Assembly (NCBI RefSeq): GCF_017353515.1
Contig: NZ_JAFMPY010000005.1
Location: 212,612 to 276,611 of the forward strand
Origin: Jiella sonneratiae
Lineage (GTDB): Bacteria > Pseudomonadota > Alphaproteobacteria > Rhizobiales > Rhizobiaceae
DNA length: 64,000 bases
Direction of reading: 5' to 3'
The translations under genes and the position numbers were made by a program. The notes beneath the pieces are model-generated. The model saw only the letters and a program-made list of their open reading frames with translations, was not told the DNA's origin and did no database searches. This document shows, piece by piece, positions 45,420 through 54,922 of this stretch. Numbering within the stretch: the first letter of the stretch is position 1; the number at the start of each line of letters is the position of its first letter.

Positions 45420-47411
45420 TCAGGCGATGCGGCGGACCGCGGCGGAGCGTGCTCCGTCGCCGAACCGGTCGGTTCGGCGATAGCCGACGAGAAAGGTCTC
45501 GACCGTCTCGGCGGCGGGCAGCGGCTTGCCGAAGAAGAAGCCCTGCAGTTGGTCGCAGCCGAGCGAGGCGAGGAACCGCGCCTGGTCCTCGGTCTCGACG
45601 CCTTCCGTCGTCACCTTCATCTTCATCTGATGGGCGAGGGCGACGATGGTCGCGACGATCTCCTTGACGTTCGGCTCGCCGTTTTCGAGCGCCTTCATGA
45701 AGGACTGGTCGATCTTGAGCTTGTCGAAGGGGAAGCGCCAGAGATAGCCGAGGGAGGAATAGCCGGTGCCGAAATCGTCCATGTCGATCGAGATGCCGAG
45801 CTGCTTCAGGGCGTAGAGCTGGTCGAGGATCGCGGTGGAGCGCTCGAGGAGCAGCGACTCGACCACCTCGACCTCGAGCCTGTTGCCCTGGATGCCGGCG
45901 GCCTTCAGGGCGCTGCGGATGATCTCCACGAGGTCGCCGTCGACGAACTGCACCGCCGAGAGATTGACCGAGACGAACAGCGGCTCCGGCCATTCGGCGA
46001 TCTGGCGCGTCGCCTCGCGGATCACCCAGCTGCCGATCGCCTTGATGTAGCCGCGCGCCTCGGCGATGGGCACGAATTCGCCCGGCGAGATCAGGTTGCC
46101 CTTCTCGTCGCGCAGGCGGACCAGCGCCTCGAAGCCGACCAGCGTGCCGTCGCGCCCGCGCACCAGCGGCTGGTAGAACAGTTCAAAGCCGCCGTTCTCG
46201 ACCGCCCGCTTGATCTGCGCCTCGATCTGGCGGCGGCGATGCATCGCCTCGTCCATGCTGGGCTCGAAGAAGACGAGGGGCAGCTGATGCGCTCCCTTGT
46301 GGTGGAAATGCGCGATTTCGGCGTGCTTGACCAGTTCGGAATGGCTTCTGCCGTGGTCGGGCGCGATGGCGCAGCCGATCGAGATCTTCGGCTTGACCAC
46401 ATGGCCGTCGAGATCGACCGCCTCTCCCACCGCGGCCGACAGCCGCCGCGCCAGGCCGTCGATCTCGGCGCGGTCGCCGACGCGGCGGCGCACCACGGCG
46501 AAGTCGTCGGGGCCGATGCGTGCGACGAGATCCTCGTCGCCGAGGCTCGTCGCGATCCGGCGCCCGACGATGCGCAGGATCTCGTCGCCGCGCGCCTGGC
46601 CGCAGCGGTCGTTGATCTCGGCCAGATCGTCGAGGTCGACGTAGAGATAGGCGATCTCCTCGCGCGTGGCGCGGATCTTGAACAGCAGCTGGTCGCAGGC
46701 CTCCTGCATGCGGCGGCGGTTGAGCAGCTGGGTGAGCGGGTCGTGATCGGCGAGAAAGCGGATGCGCGCGTCCGCCTCGGCGATCTTGCGCCGGCGCAGG
46801 ACGTAGAGCACGAAGGGCACCAGCGTCGCGGCGAGCACGACGAGCACCACGAAGGTGTAGGTGCGGGCGAGCGTCGCCTGGTAATGGTAGCGCTCGGCGG
46901 CCATGTCGGCGTCGACCGACAGGAATCCGATCGTCCGGCCGTCGCGGATCAGCGGCATGATGACCGAGGGATTGGTCTGGCCGTCGTCATAGACCACCTG
47001 CCAGAAGCCGGGCCGCGAGACGACGGAACTGCCGAGCTTGTCGCCGGTCGAGACCCCGCCCGGCCGGTCGCGCAGCAGCCATTCGTAGCGCTCAGACTTC
47101 GACCGGAACACCTCGTTGCCCTGGCGGTCGAAGATCGCGTAGCCGTCGACATTGGACAGGTCTGCCACCTTGCGGACCAGGTCGCCCGTGCCAGGCCGGC
47201 GCGAGATGCCCGTCAGGAGGGCGTCGACATAGTTCTCGGGTCCGAGCAGCAGGTCGGCAAAATTCTGGCCGCGGCTGCGCATCTCCGCTTCGACGAGACG
47301 TCCGACGGCGACATGGCCGATGGCAAAGAGGCTCAGCGCGACGAAGCCGGTCACGGCCGCCGCTCCAAGGACATTCGCCCAGAAGACCCGCTTTGAAAGA
47401 AACGAAATCAT
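45420..47411 (-). CDS. membrane GGDEF/EAL protein, likely c-di-GMP phosphodiesterase
   Basis: A 663-aa protein. Two membrane helices (about residues 10-33; YTFVVLVVLAATLVPFVLYV at about 184-203) flank a periplasmic sensor of about 150 aa. The GGDEF domain is degenerate: its signature reads ARIGPDDFAVV, so cyclase activity is doubtful. The EAL domain is complete: VGFEALVRLRDEKGNL, FVSVNLSAVQFVDGDL, LEVEVVESLLLERS and SIDMDDFGTGYSSLGYLWRF. It therefore probably degrades c-di-GMP, with the GGDEF part as a GTP sensor or inactive partner. It stands alone. Confidence 0.92.
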   Translation of the reverse strand: MISFLSKRVFWANVLGAAAVTGFVALSLFAIGHVAVGRLVEAEMRSRGQNFADLLLGPENYVDALLTGISRRPGTGDLVRKVADLSNVDGYAIFDRQGNEVFRSKSERYEWLLRDRPGGVSTGDKLGSSVVSRPGFWQVVYDDGQTNPSVIMPLIRDGRTIGFLSVDADMAAERYHYQATLARTYTFVVLVVLAATLVPFVLYVLRRRKIAEADARIRFLADHDPLTQLLNRRRMQEACDQLLFKIRATREEIAYLYVDLDDLAEINDRCGQARGDEILRIVGRRIATSLGDEDLVARIGPDDFAVVRRRVGDRAEIDGLARRLSAAVGEAVDLDGHVVKPKISIGCAIAPDHGRSHSELVKHAEIAHFHHKGAHQLPLVFFEPSMDEAMHRRRQIEAQIKRAVENGGFELFYQPLVRGRDGTLVGFEALVRLRDEKGNLISPGEFVPIAEARGYIKAIGSWVIREATRQIAEWPEPLFVSVNLSAVQFVDGDLVEIIRSALKAAGIQGNRLEVEVVESLLLERSTAILDQLYALKQLGISIDMDDFGTGYSSLGYLWRFPFDKLKIDQSFMKALENGEPNVKEIVATIVALAHQMKMKVTTEGVETEDQARFLASLGCDQLQGFFFGKPLPAAETVETFLVGYRRTDRFGDGARSAAVRRIA

Positions 47412-47593
47412 GACCCTCGACGCTTATCGACGTCATGACAGTGGCCCGGATAAGTAAATTTTTCGGTGCGACGTCTCCGCGAAACCGGCGTAATTTCGAT
47501 CAGTCGGCAATCGTTACCGATCGATGCGGGCAATATTTGCGGCTTGAACTCGCGCCGGCGGGAAAGTCGGCCCCGCCGCGGCTTTGCCGCCGG

Positions 47594-49063
47594 TCAGCCC
47601 TTCACCTCGTCATAGGCGGCAAGAGCCCGCTCGCGTGCCTCGCCGTGATCGACGACCGGCCGCGGATAGGTCTTCCCGAGCTTCACCCCGGCCTTTTCGA
47701 GAACGGCCGAATCGGCTTCCCAGGGCGCGTGGATCGCCTTCTTCGGCAAGTCCTTCAGCTCCGGCACGAACTGCCGGATGTAGTCGCCGGCGGCATCGAA
47801 CTTCTCGCTCTGGGTGATCGGGTTGAACACCCGGAAGAACGGCTGGGCATCCGCCCCGGACCCGGCGACCCACTGCCACTGCGCGGTGTTCGAGGCGATG
47901 TCGCCGTCGACGAGCGTGTCCCAGAACCAGCGTTCGCCGGAGCGCCAGTCGATCAGCAGGTCCTTGGTCAGGAAGGAGCCGACGATCATCCGGACGCGGT
48001 TGTGCATCCAGCCCGTCTGCCGGAGCTGGCGCATGCCGGCGTCGACGATGGGATAGCCGGTCAGGCCCTTCTGCCAGGCCTTCAGATCCTTTGCCGACTT
48101 GCGCCAGGAGAAGCCGTCGAAGCGGTCGTTGAAGTTGTCGGCTTCGAGACGGCCGAAATTGTAGAGAAGGTGATAGTTGAAGTCGCGCCAGACGAGTTCC
48201 TGCCGGAACGTGCGGATCGCCGCGTCCGGGATGGTCTTGCGGCGGGAGGCGTAGGCGTTGGCGGTGTGCCAGGCGCGAAAGGGCGAGATCTCGCCCCATC
48301 TCAGATGCGGGGAGAGCCGCGAGGTCTCGTCGGCAAAGGGCCGTTCCCGCCCTGCCTCGTAGCCGTCGAGGAGTTCGTCGCAGAAATGCTCGAGCCGCGC
48401 CTGCGCCGCCTTTTCGCCGGGCGTCCAGAAATCGGCGATGCCGCCCGACCAGTCCGGGCTGGTCGGCAGGAGGTCCCAGTCGTCGAGGCTGTCGGATGTC
48501 GGAAAGACGTCCGGCTGCTTCAGCCCCTTCGGCGGGTCCATCGGATCGCGGAAGCCCGCCTCGGAGACGTTCTTCCAGAACGGCGTATAGACCTTGTAGT
48601 AGCCGCCGGTCTTCGTCCGGACGGTTTCCGGCTCGTGCAGGATGTTGGCAGTGAAGCGCTCCACCGTGACGTCGTCGCCGAGCGCTTCCGCGACGGCGTC
48701 GTCAACCTTGCGGGAGGCGGGATCGTAGCGGCGGTTGAAGAACAGCGCCGTCGCGCCGGCCGCGGCGACGACGTCGGGCACCTCGTCCGTCGCCTTGCCG
48801 CGACGCAGCGTCAGCCGCGAGCCCTTGCCGCGCAGCGAGGCTGCGAAGCTTTCCAGCGAATGGTGCAGCCACCATTTGTGGGCGGCGCCGAGCGAACGCA
48901 CGCCCGGCGATTCCTCGTCGAGGACGAAGAGCGGCACCACCGGCCGGCCGGTGTCGGCGGCATGAGCGAGGGCCGGATGGTCGTCGAGCCTCAGATCGTC
49001 GCGGATCCAGACGACGATCGGTCCTTCGCCCGCCCCTTCGCGGTGCTGCTTGCGCTTCGGCAT
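47594..49063 (-). CDS. phrB: deoxyribodipyrimidine photolyase (class I)
   Basis: A 489-aa cryptochrome/photolyase. The N-terminal antenna domain has [20 protein letters not shown] and [10 protein letters not shown]. The FAD-binding helical domain has [60 protein letters not shown] and [20 protein letters not shown]. The Trp electron chain appears intact. It repairs cyclobutane pyrimidine dimers using blue light. No linked repair gene is visible. Confidence 0.94.
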   Translation of the reverse strand: MPKRKQHREGAGEGPIVVWIRDDLRLDDHPALAHAADTGRPVVPLFVLDEESPGVRSLGAAHKWWLHHSLESFAASLRGKGSRLTLRRGKATDEVPDVVAAAGATALFFNRRYDPASRKVDDAVAEALGDDVTVERFTANILHEPETVRTKTGGYYKVYTPFWKNVSEAGFRDPMDPPKGLKQPDVFPTSDSLDDWDLLPTSPDWSGGIADFWTPGEKAAQARLEHFCDELLDGYEAGRERPFADETSRLSPHLRWGEISPFRAWHTANAYASRRKTIPDAAIRTFRQELVWRDFNYHLLYNFGRLEADNFNDRFDGFSWRKSAKDLKAWQKGLTGYPIVDAGMRQLRQTGWMHNRVRMIVGSFLTKDLLIDWRSGERWFWDTLVDGDIASNTAQWQWVAGSGADAQPFFRVFNPITQSEKFDAAGDYIRQFVPELKDLPKKAIHAPWEADSAVLEKAGVKLGKTYPRPVVDHGEARERALAAYDEVKG

Positions 49064-49334
49064 CGGCTGTCGTCACTCCTCAGAAGATCTTTGTGGCGCG
49101 GGTTTTTGGGGGCGCGAGATTTGCGTCGACCGGCGTGTCTGCAGCGCCGCGCTGCGGCGGATCGACCCGGAAAACTGGCGCCGGTGCGGCAAGTTGCGAC
49201 CCGCTGCGACGATCCGCCGACGTCAAACCGGAAACGGCCGTTCACGATAAGGCGACAATACGTCACGAATCACCCCCTGACGGGGCGCGGCGGCAATGCC
49301 TAATCTTCTGGCCGGACAACCAACGGAGGCGACC

Positions 49335-50282
49335 ATGAGCCTGACCCTCGCCGGAATCCACCACCTGACGGCGATCACCGCCGACGCGCCGGGCAATCTC
49401 GACTTCTACACCCGCGTCCTCGGCCTGCGGCTGGTGAAGAAGACCGTCAACCAGGACGACACCTCGGCCTACCACCTGTTCTATGCCGACGGGCTCGCCG
49501 CGCCGGGTACGGACCTGACCTTCTTCGACTGGCCGGCCCCGCGCGAGCGGCGCGGCACCCATTCGATCGCGCGGACGTCGCTGCGGGTGTCCGGGCGGGC
49601 GAGCCTCGACTATTTCGCCGCGCGGCTTCGGGAGGCCGGCGTTGCCGCCGGCGCCGTCCGAACGCTCGACGGCCGCGAATCGCTCGACTTCGATGATCCC
49701 GAAGGCCAGCGCCTCAGGCTCGTCGACGACGGCGGGGCGGGAAACGCCAATCCCTGGGACGCCAGCACCGTGCCGGCGGAACACCAGATCCGCGGCCTCG
49801 GGCCGATCGTTCTGTCGGTGCCGCAGCTCGACCCGACCGAGGCGCTGCTGACGAAGGTGATGAACATGCGTAAGGCGAGGCAATACGAGGAGGCGGGCGC
49901 CGTCGTCCACGTCTTCGAGATGGGCGAGGGCGGCCCCGCGGCCGAACTCCACGTCGCGGTCGAGCCGCATCTCGGGCCGGCCTCCCAGGGTGCCGGCGGC
50001 GTCCACCACGTCGCCTTCCGCACCAAAGACAATGCCGAACTGACGGAATGGACGAAGCGCGTGCGGGAATACCGGGTGCCGTCGAGCGGCGAGGTCGAGC
50101 GCTATTATTTCCGCTCGCTCTATTTCCGCGAGCCGAACGGCATCCTGTTCGAGATCGCCACCGACGGTCCGGGCTTTGCCGTCGACGAGCCGCTGGCGAG
50201 CCTCGGCGAAAGCCTGGCGCTGCCGCCTTTCCTCGAACCGAAGCGCGCGGCGATCGAGGCCAATCTGAAGCCGCTCGCCTGA
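49335..50282 (+). CDS. VOC-family ring-cleaving dioxygenase-like protein (MhqO-like)
   Basis: A 315-aa protein with two glyoxalase/VOC modules. [20 protein letters not shown] opens the first, and [20 protein letters not shown] with [17 protein letters not shown] supplies His and Glu metal ligands of the second. This is the MhqO/YkcA group, linked to resistance to hydroquinones and other electrophiles. GGAGGCGACC precedes the ATG at 49335, which decides the start. It forms a pair with the esterase downstream, as mhqO and mhqD do in Bacillus. Confidence 0.9.
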   Translation: MSLTLAGIHHLTAITADAPGNLDFYTRVLGLRLVKKTVNQDDTSAYHLFYADGLAAPGTDLTFFDWPAPRERRGTHSIARTSLRVSGRASLDYFAARLREAGVAAGAVRTLDGRESLDFDDPEGQRLRLVDDGGAGNANPWDASTVPAEHQIRGLGPIVLSVPQLDPTEALLTKVMNMRKARQYEEAGAVVHVFEMGEGGPAAELHVAVEPHLGPASQGAGGVHHVAFRTKDNAELTEWTKRVREYRVPSSGEVERYYFRSLYFREPNGILFEIATDGPGFAVDEPLASLGESLALPPFLEPKRAAIEANLKPLA

Positions 50283-50365
50283 CGTCGCCTCAAAAGGCCG
50301 GCGGCCGCGACGAGACGGCCGCCGGCCCCGCCAACGCCATCCACCGCGAGGAAGGAGAATTTCCC

Positions 50366-51016
50366 ATGCCCCTCGTCCAGCCGACCGGCGCTTTTGCCGG
50401 ACACGGGCTCTCTGCCGCTGGCCGCGAGCCCGCAAAAGCCCGGCTCGCCGTCCTCTGCCTGCACGGCCGCGGCGCCTCGGCCCGCGACATCATCGGCCTG
50501 TCGGACGCGCTCGATCTCGACGACGTCTTCTACGTCGCGCCCGACGCCCCCGGCGGGGCGTGGTATCCGGCGCCCTTCATGCAGCCGCTCGAGGTCAACG
50601 AGCCGCATCTGTCGAGGGCCCTCGAACGGATCGACGGCATCCTGGCACTGCTTCAGGCGGAGGGCTTCGGCCCCGAGCGGGTCGCTCTCGCCGGCTTCTC
50701 GCAGGGGGCCTGCCTGTCGCTCGAATATCTGGCGCGCAACCCCGGCCGGGTTGCGGCCGTGCTCGGCTTTTCCGGCGGGCTGATCGGCCCGGACGCGGCG
50801 GAAAGGCCGGAGACCGCCAGTCTCGCCGGCACGCAGGTCTTCCTCGGCTGCAGCCGGACCGACCCGTTCATCCCGGCGCTGCGGGTGATGGAGACCGAGC
50901 GCCACCTCGTCTCGCGCGGCGCGAAGGTCGAGGCGGTGCTCTATCCGGAGCCCGGCCACACGATCAATGCCGACGAGATCGCCCGCGCCGCGGCCATGCT
51001 GACGGCCGTGGGCTGA
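50366..51016 (+). CDS. alpha/beta hydrolase, carboxylesterase/phospholipase type (MhqD-like)
   Basis: A 216-aa serine hydrolase: AVLCLHGRGASARDIIGLSD, nucleophile in VALAGFSQGACLSLEYLAR, Asp in GCSRTDPFIPALRVMETERH and His in LYPEPGHTINADEIARAA. The length and motifs fit the YodD/MhqD esterase family. GAAGGAGAATTTCCC is a strong ribosome site for the ATG at 50366. With the upstream VOC protein it suggests a small quinone/electrophile-defence operon. Confidence 0.9.
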   Translation: MPLVQPTGAFAGHGLSAAGREPAKARLAVLCLHGRGASARDIIGLSDALDLDDVFYVAPDAPGGAWYPAPFMQPLEVNEPHLSRALERIDGILALLQAEGFGPERVALAGFSQGACLSLEYLARNPGRVAAVLGFSGGLIGPDAAERPETASLAGTQVFLGCSRTDPFIPALRVMETERHLVSRGAKVEAVLYPEPGHTINADEIARAAAMLTAVG

Positions 51017-51060
51017 GGCGCCGCCGCGGCTTGAGGCGCCGCGGCTCGAGGCGGGACGGT
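51014..51060 (+). repeat. imperfect short repeats (GAGGCGCCGC) after esterase stop
   Basis: Three adjacent variants of a ~15-17-bp unit containing TTGAGGCGCCGC / CTGAGGCGCCGC / CTCGAGGCGGG begin at the stop codon. A similar TTGAGGCGCCGCCGCG follows the atpG stop at about 32329. This is another instance of duplication at a gene end. Confidence 0.5.
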
Positions 51061-51097
51061 CCGGGATCGCCGGCCGGCGGCCGCGATCCTCGGGCGC

Positions 51098-51982
51098 TCA
51101 GTCGGCCTCGGCGAAGATCGCGAGGACGTGGCCGGTGTCGGCGAGTTCGGGGACGAACTGCTGGCGCCAGACGGGCGAGCCGGCCTGCTGCAGCCTGATC
51201 GACAAGGGCGGCGAGCGGCGCAGGCCGTTCAGGGTGACGCGGGCGGTCTTGCGGGTGCGCCGCGCCAGCCGGCCGATCGCCGCCTCCAGCGCCAGCTCGT
51301 CCTCGCGGCTGGCGAGGTTCAGCCGGTCGTCGAAGAAGCGCGGACGGAAATAGCGGGTCTCGTGCAAGAGATCCTCGGCGGCGACGTTGCTCGCCTCGAT
51401 CACCATGTCCCGCGTCAACAAGACCACCGGCGCGGACAGATGATCCCAGGCGCCCTCGATGACGTCGCGGGTCGGCTGGTCGGGACTGCCGGTCGCATGC
51501 GACACGAGGAAGGCCGGGACGAGATCCTCCGCCAGCCGCTGCAGCAGCGCGGTGGCGGTCGGCAGCATCGCCTCCCGCGCCTCGGCGGGAACGGTGAGGG
51601 TCAGCGACCAGCTCTGCTGCGCGCCGTCGTGGAGAATCAGGCCGGCGCCCGCCTTGCCCTCGCCGGACGAAAGTTCCGGCCGGGCCAGGCGTTCGAGCTC
51701 GTCGAAGCGGAAGATCGTGCCGCGTTCGAGGCTCGGGAAACACTCGTCCTGCCAGCCGCCGTCGGAATAGCGCAGCCGCGTGCGGTTGGCGACTGACAGC
51801 ACCCGGCGCACCGTGACGCCGCGACGCGCGACGTTACGATCGAAGCGCTGCAGCCGGCTCTCGACACCGGGCAGGATCCTGTCGATGGCCGCGAGAAGCG
51901 GCGTCCAGGAGGATGGACATAGAGAGGCTTGGCCGACACGCTCGCGAACGAGGTCCAGTCGACCGGGAAACTGGAGTAACAT
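51098..51982 (-). CDS. PAS-like protein without visible output domain
   Basis: A 294-aa protein, not clearly recognised. The segment from about residue 170 (RDVIEGAWDHLSAPVVLLTR, IEASNVAAEDLLHE, RKTARVTLNGLRRSPPLSIR, LADTGHVLAIFAEAD) looks like a PAS fold. The N-terminal half resembles the sensory part of some LuxR-type regulators. The chain ends right after the PAS-like region, with no HTH, so it is either a stand-alone sensor or a regulator that has lost its DNA-binding end. Codon use is like its neighbours. Confidence 0.65.
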   Translation of the reverse strand: MLLQFPGRLDLVRERVGQASLCPSSWTPLLAAIDRILPGVESRLQRFDRNVARRGVTVRRVLSVANRTRLRYSDGGWQDECFPSLERGTIFRFDELERLARPELSSGEGKAGAGLILHDGAQQSWSLTLTVPAEAREAMLPTATALLQRLAEDLVPAFLVSHATGSPDQPTRDVIEGAWDHLSAPVVLLTRDMVIEASNVAAEDLLHETRYFRPRFFDDRLNLASREDELALEAAIGRLARRTRKTARVTLNGLRRSPPLSIRLQQAGSPVWRQQFVPELADTGHVLAIFAEAD

Positions 51983-52300
51983 TGAAGCATGCCGTTTCTA
52001 AGCCCCGCCGGCATGATTCCACCGACGACCGAAAATTACAAGACCGCAAGATTCGCCGCGTCGCCGCGACGTCCCGCGGCCGATCATGCCCGACGCATCC
52101 TAACCGAAGCTGACGGTGTGCCGGACCTTCGCCGACCGGCGGCTCAAAACGTCGCGAAACTCCCTCATCCTGTGGCCCTGCAGCCGGGTCGTCCGGTTCA
52201 TCGTCGCGCCGCCGCCTGCGCGATACCCGACCCGGACGACTGATCTGCTCCATGACCCGGACAACCAATCTGCCTGCGACACACAGACGGAAGATCGCTC
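51983..52300. other. intergenic region upstream of the rimP promoter
   Basis: About 320 bp with lower G+C than the surroundings. No convincing gene on either strand; short open frames have no ribosome site or homology. It presumably contains the promoter of the minus-strand PAS-like gene near 51990-52060. Confidence 0.45.
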
Positions 52301-52329
52301 TTGATGCGCCGGGCGGAGCGGAGTATATG
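52301..52329 (+). promoter_or_regulatory. sigma-70-type promoter of rimP-nusA-infB operon
   Basis: TTGATG (52301-52306) and TATATG (52324-52329) are separated by 17 bp. Transcription would start near 52336, about 25 nt before the leader hairpin and 250 nt before rimP. Confidence 0.55.
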
Positions 52330-52358
52330 AGCCGCATATTCTCTGCGGTGATGTCGTG

Positions 52359-52389
52359 AGAGTGGGTCCATCCGGTCCCGCTCTTTTTT
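52359..52389 (+). terminator. intrinsic terminator/attenuator in rimP leader
   Basis: AGAGTGGG pairs with CCCGCTCT (one G-U pair) around a 10-nt loop, followed by six T residues (52384-52389). It is about 30-50 nt downstream of the predicted transcription start and 200 nt before rimP. It can only be a leader attenuator, or the terminator of a tiny transcript. Premature termination in a rimP leader is known in enterobacteria; NusA feedback is a possible control. Confidence 0.72.
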
Positions 52390-52586
52390 GTTACCGGAAG
52401 CCGGCGCGGCCCGAAGCCAGCCGGTACGGCACGCCTTCGGAAGAGTGCGAGATTTCGAGGAGGAGCTGCGGCCCTGCCCGCCGCATGGCCGAGACGGCCG
52501 GCCGGTCCGACCGGCCGGGCGAGGCGGCCCCGGACAGTCCGGGCGGGCATCGCAGCGACACCGCCGATCCGTGAAGGAGCTTCAGC

Positions 52587-53177
52587 CTGGTCGAGCAGCG
52601 CATCATCCGTGAACACGGCCTCGAGGCCAAGGTCGCCGACCTCGTCGAGGCGCCGATCGAGGCCGCGGGCTATCGTCTCGTGCGGATCCGCATTTCGGGT
52701 CTCAACGGCATGACGCTGCAGATCATGGCCGAGCGCCCGGACGGGACGATGACCGTCGAAGACTGCGAGGCGGTGTCGCGGGCGCTGTCGCCGGTGCTCG
52801 AAGCCGCCGATCCGATCGACCGGGCCTATCATCTCGAAGTGTCCTCGCCCGGGATCGACCGGCCGCTCGTCAGGCGCGGCGACTTCGAGACCTGGGCGGG
52901 CTTTCTGATGAAGCTTGAGGCGAACCGGCTGATCGGCGAGCGCAAGCGCTTCCGCGGCAGGATCGTCGCCGTTTCAAACGCCGGCATCAGGATCGAGCGG
53001 GACCAGCCCGCCTATGGCGAGCCGAACGCCGTCGACGTTCCGTTCGACGCGATCGGCGAGGCCCGGCTGGTGCTCACCGACGATCTCGTCGCCGCCTCGC
53101 TGAAGGCCGACAAGGCCGCCCGCAAGCGCCGCGGCGAAGCCGGCGCGGCGGGCGGGGAAGAACCGGACCTCCACTGA
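52587..53177 (+). CDS. rimP: ribosome maturation factor RimP (non-AUG start)
   Basis: RimP, needed for 30S subunit assembly. Homology starts with [20 protein letters not shown] and continues through [20 protein letters not shown], the core [20 protein letters not shown] and [20 protein letters not shown]. No ATG, GTG or TTG exists between an in-frame TGA at 52572 and the GTG at 52680, which lies inside the conserved domain. The CTG at 52587 is 7 nt after AAGGAG, an ideal distance, and gives 196 aa, so a CUG start is proposed. Starting at 52680 would remove about 31 conserved residues. It is the first gene of the operon with nusA and infB. Confidence 0.85.
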   Translation: MVEQRIIREHGLEAKVADLVEAPIEAAGYRLVRIRISGLNGMTLQIMAERPDGTMTVEDCEAVSRALSPVLEAADPIDRAYHLEVSSPGIDRPLVRRGDFETWAGFLMKLEANRLIGERKRFRGRIVAVSNAGIRIERDQPAYGEPNAVDVPFDAIGEARLVLTDDLVAASLKADKAARKRRGEAGAAGGEEPDLH

Positions 53178-53306
53178 GGCGCTCGACGACAACGGCGCGC
53201 CCGGGCCATCCGGCCGGCGCGCCACGGACAGGCGGCAACGGACGCATTTTGGGGTGAGGCCCCGCGGCAGGAATCTCGGCGGCCGCCCGATCAGGAGACA
53301 GGACAA

Positions 53307-54920
53307 ATGGCAGTCAGTGCGAACAGGCTCGAGCTTCTGCAGATCGCCGATGCGGTCGCGCGGGAAAAATCGATCGATCGCGACATCGTCATCGGCGCCA
53401 TGGCCGACGCCATCCAGAAGGCCGCCCGCTCCCGCTACGGCCAGGAGACCAACATCCGCGTCGACATCAACACCAAGACCGGCGAGATGAAGCTGCAGCG
53501 GCTTCTGGAAGTGGTCGAGGACGTCGAGAACCCGGCGACGCAGATCTATCTGGAACTCGCCCGCGACAAGAATCCCGATGCCGAGCCCGGTGACTTCATC
53601 GCCGAGCAGCTGCCGCCGATGGACTTCGGCCGGATCGCCGCCCAGTCCGCCAAGCAGGTCATCGTCCAGAAGGTCCGCGACGCCGAGCGCGACCGCCAGT
53701 ACGACGAGTACCGCGACCGGGTCGGCGAGATCGTCAACGGCACGGTGAAGCGGGTCGAATACGGCAACGTCATCGTCGACCTCGGCCGCGGCGAGGGCAT
53801 CATCCGCCGCGACGAGCAGATCCCGCGCGAGATGTTCCGCTACGGCGACCGTGTCCGCGCCTATGTCTACGACGTGCGCCGCGAGCAGCGCGGCCCGCAG
53901 ATCTTCCTGTCGCGCACCCACCCGCAGTTCATGGCGAAGCTGTTCACCATGGAAGTGCCGGAGATCTACGACGGCATCATCACCATCAAGGCGGTGGCGC
54001 GCGATCCAGGCTCCAGGGCGAAGATCGCCGTGGTCTCGTCGGATTCCTCGGTCGACCCGGTCGGCGCCTGCGTCGGCATGCGCGGCTCCAGGGTCCAGGC
54101 CGTGGTCGGCGAGCTGCAGGGCGAGAAGATCGACATCATCCCCTGGTCGCCCGACGCCGCCTCCTTCCTCGTCAACGCGCTGCAGCCGGCGGAAGTCGCC
54201 AAGGTGGTGCTCGACGAGGACGCCGAGAGGATTGAAGTCGTCGTGCCGGACGACCAGTTGTCTCTGGCCATCGGCCGCCGCGGCCAGAACGTGCGCCTCG
54301 CCTCGCAGCTCACCGGCTGGGATATCGACATCCTGACCGAAGAGGAGGAATCGCAGCGTCGCCAGAAGGAATTCCAGGAGCGCTCCGAGACCTTCATGGA
54401 GGCCCTCGACGTCGACGAGATGGTCGGCCAGCTGCTCGCCTCGGAAGGCTTCGCGACGGTCGAGGAGGTCGCCTATGTCGATCTCGACGAGGTCGCCTCG
54501 ATCGAGGGCTTCGACGAGGACACCGCCCAGGAGATCCAGACAAGGGCGCGCGAATATCTCGAGCGCCGCGAGGCCGAGTTCGACGCCCGCCGCAAGGAAC
54601 TCGGCGTTGCCGACGAGCTCAAGGAGATCGACGGCCTGACCACCGAGATGCTGGTCGGGCTCGGCGAGGAAGACATCAAGTCGCTCGAGGACTTCGCCGG
54701 CTGCGCCGTCGACGACCTCACCGGCTGGAGCGAACGCAAGGACGGCGAGACCAAGCGCTATCCCGGCGCGCTCACCCGCTTCGACGTCGCCCGCGCCGAC
54801 GCCGAGCGGATGATCCTGCAGGCGCGGCTGAAGGCCGGCTGGATCACCGAAGCGGATCTGCAGGGCCCGCAGGAAGAGGATTCGGAAGAGGCGGAGGCCG
54901 TCGAGACCGACGCCGCCTGA
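53307..54920 (+). CDS. nusA: transcription termination/antitermination factor NusA
   Basis: A 537-aa NusA. The N-terminal RNA-polymerase-binding domain has [20 protein letters not shown], the S1 domain (about 135-200) [20 protein letters not shown], and the KH1-KH2 domains [20 protein letters not shown] and [20 protein letters not shown]. Two C-terminal acidic helix-hairpin-helix repeats (about 370-510) match Gram-negative NusA. It controls pausing, termination and antitermination, and may act on the attenuator in its own leader. AGGAGACAGGACA precedes the ATG. Confidence 0.96.
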   Translation: MAVSANRLELLQIADAVAREKSIDRDIVIGAMADAIQKAARSRYGQETNIRVDINTKTGEMKLQRLLEVVEDVENPATQIYLELARDKNPDAEPGDFIAEQLPPMDFGRIAAQSAKQVIVQKVRDAERDRQYDEYRDRVGEIVNGTVKRVEYGNVIVDLGRGEGIIRRDEQIPREMFRYGDRVRAYVYDVRREQRGPQIFLSRTHPQFMAKLFTMEVPEIYDGIITIKAVARDPGSRAKIAVVSSDSSVDPVGACVGMRGSRVQAVVGELQGEKIDIIPWSPDAASFLVNALQPAEVAKVVLDEDAERIEVVVPDDQLSLAIGRRGQNVRLASQLTGWDIDILTEEEESQRRQKEFQERSETFMEALDVDEMVGQLLASEGFATVEEVAYVDLDEVASIEGFDEDTAQEIQTRAREYLERREAEFDARRKELGVADELKEIDGLTTEMLVGLGEEDIKSLEDFAGCAVDDLTGWSERKDGETKRYPGALTRFDVARADAERMILQARLKAGWITEADLQGPQEEDSEEAEAVETDAA

Positions 54921-54922
54921 GC

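Noticed and set aside
51983..52300. tRNA gene upstream of rimP as in E. coli (metY)
   Set aside because: No cloverleaf, T-loop GGTTCRA or CCA-type end was found on either strand.
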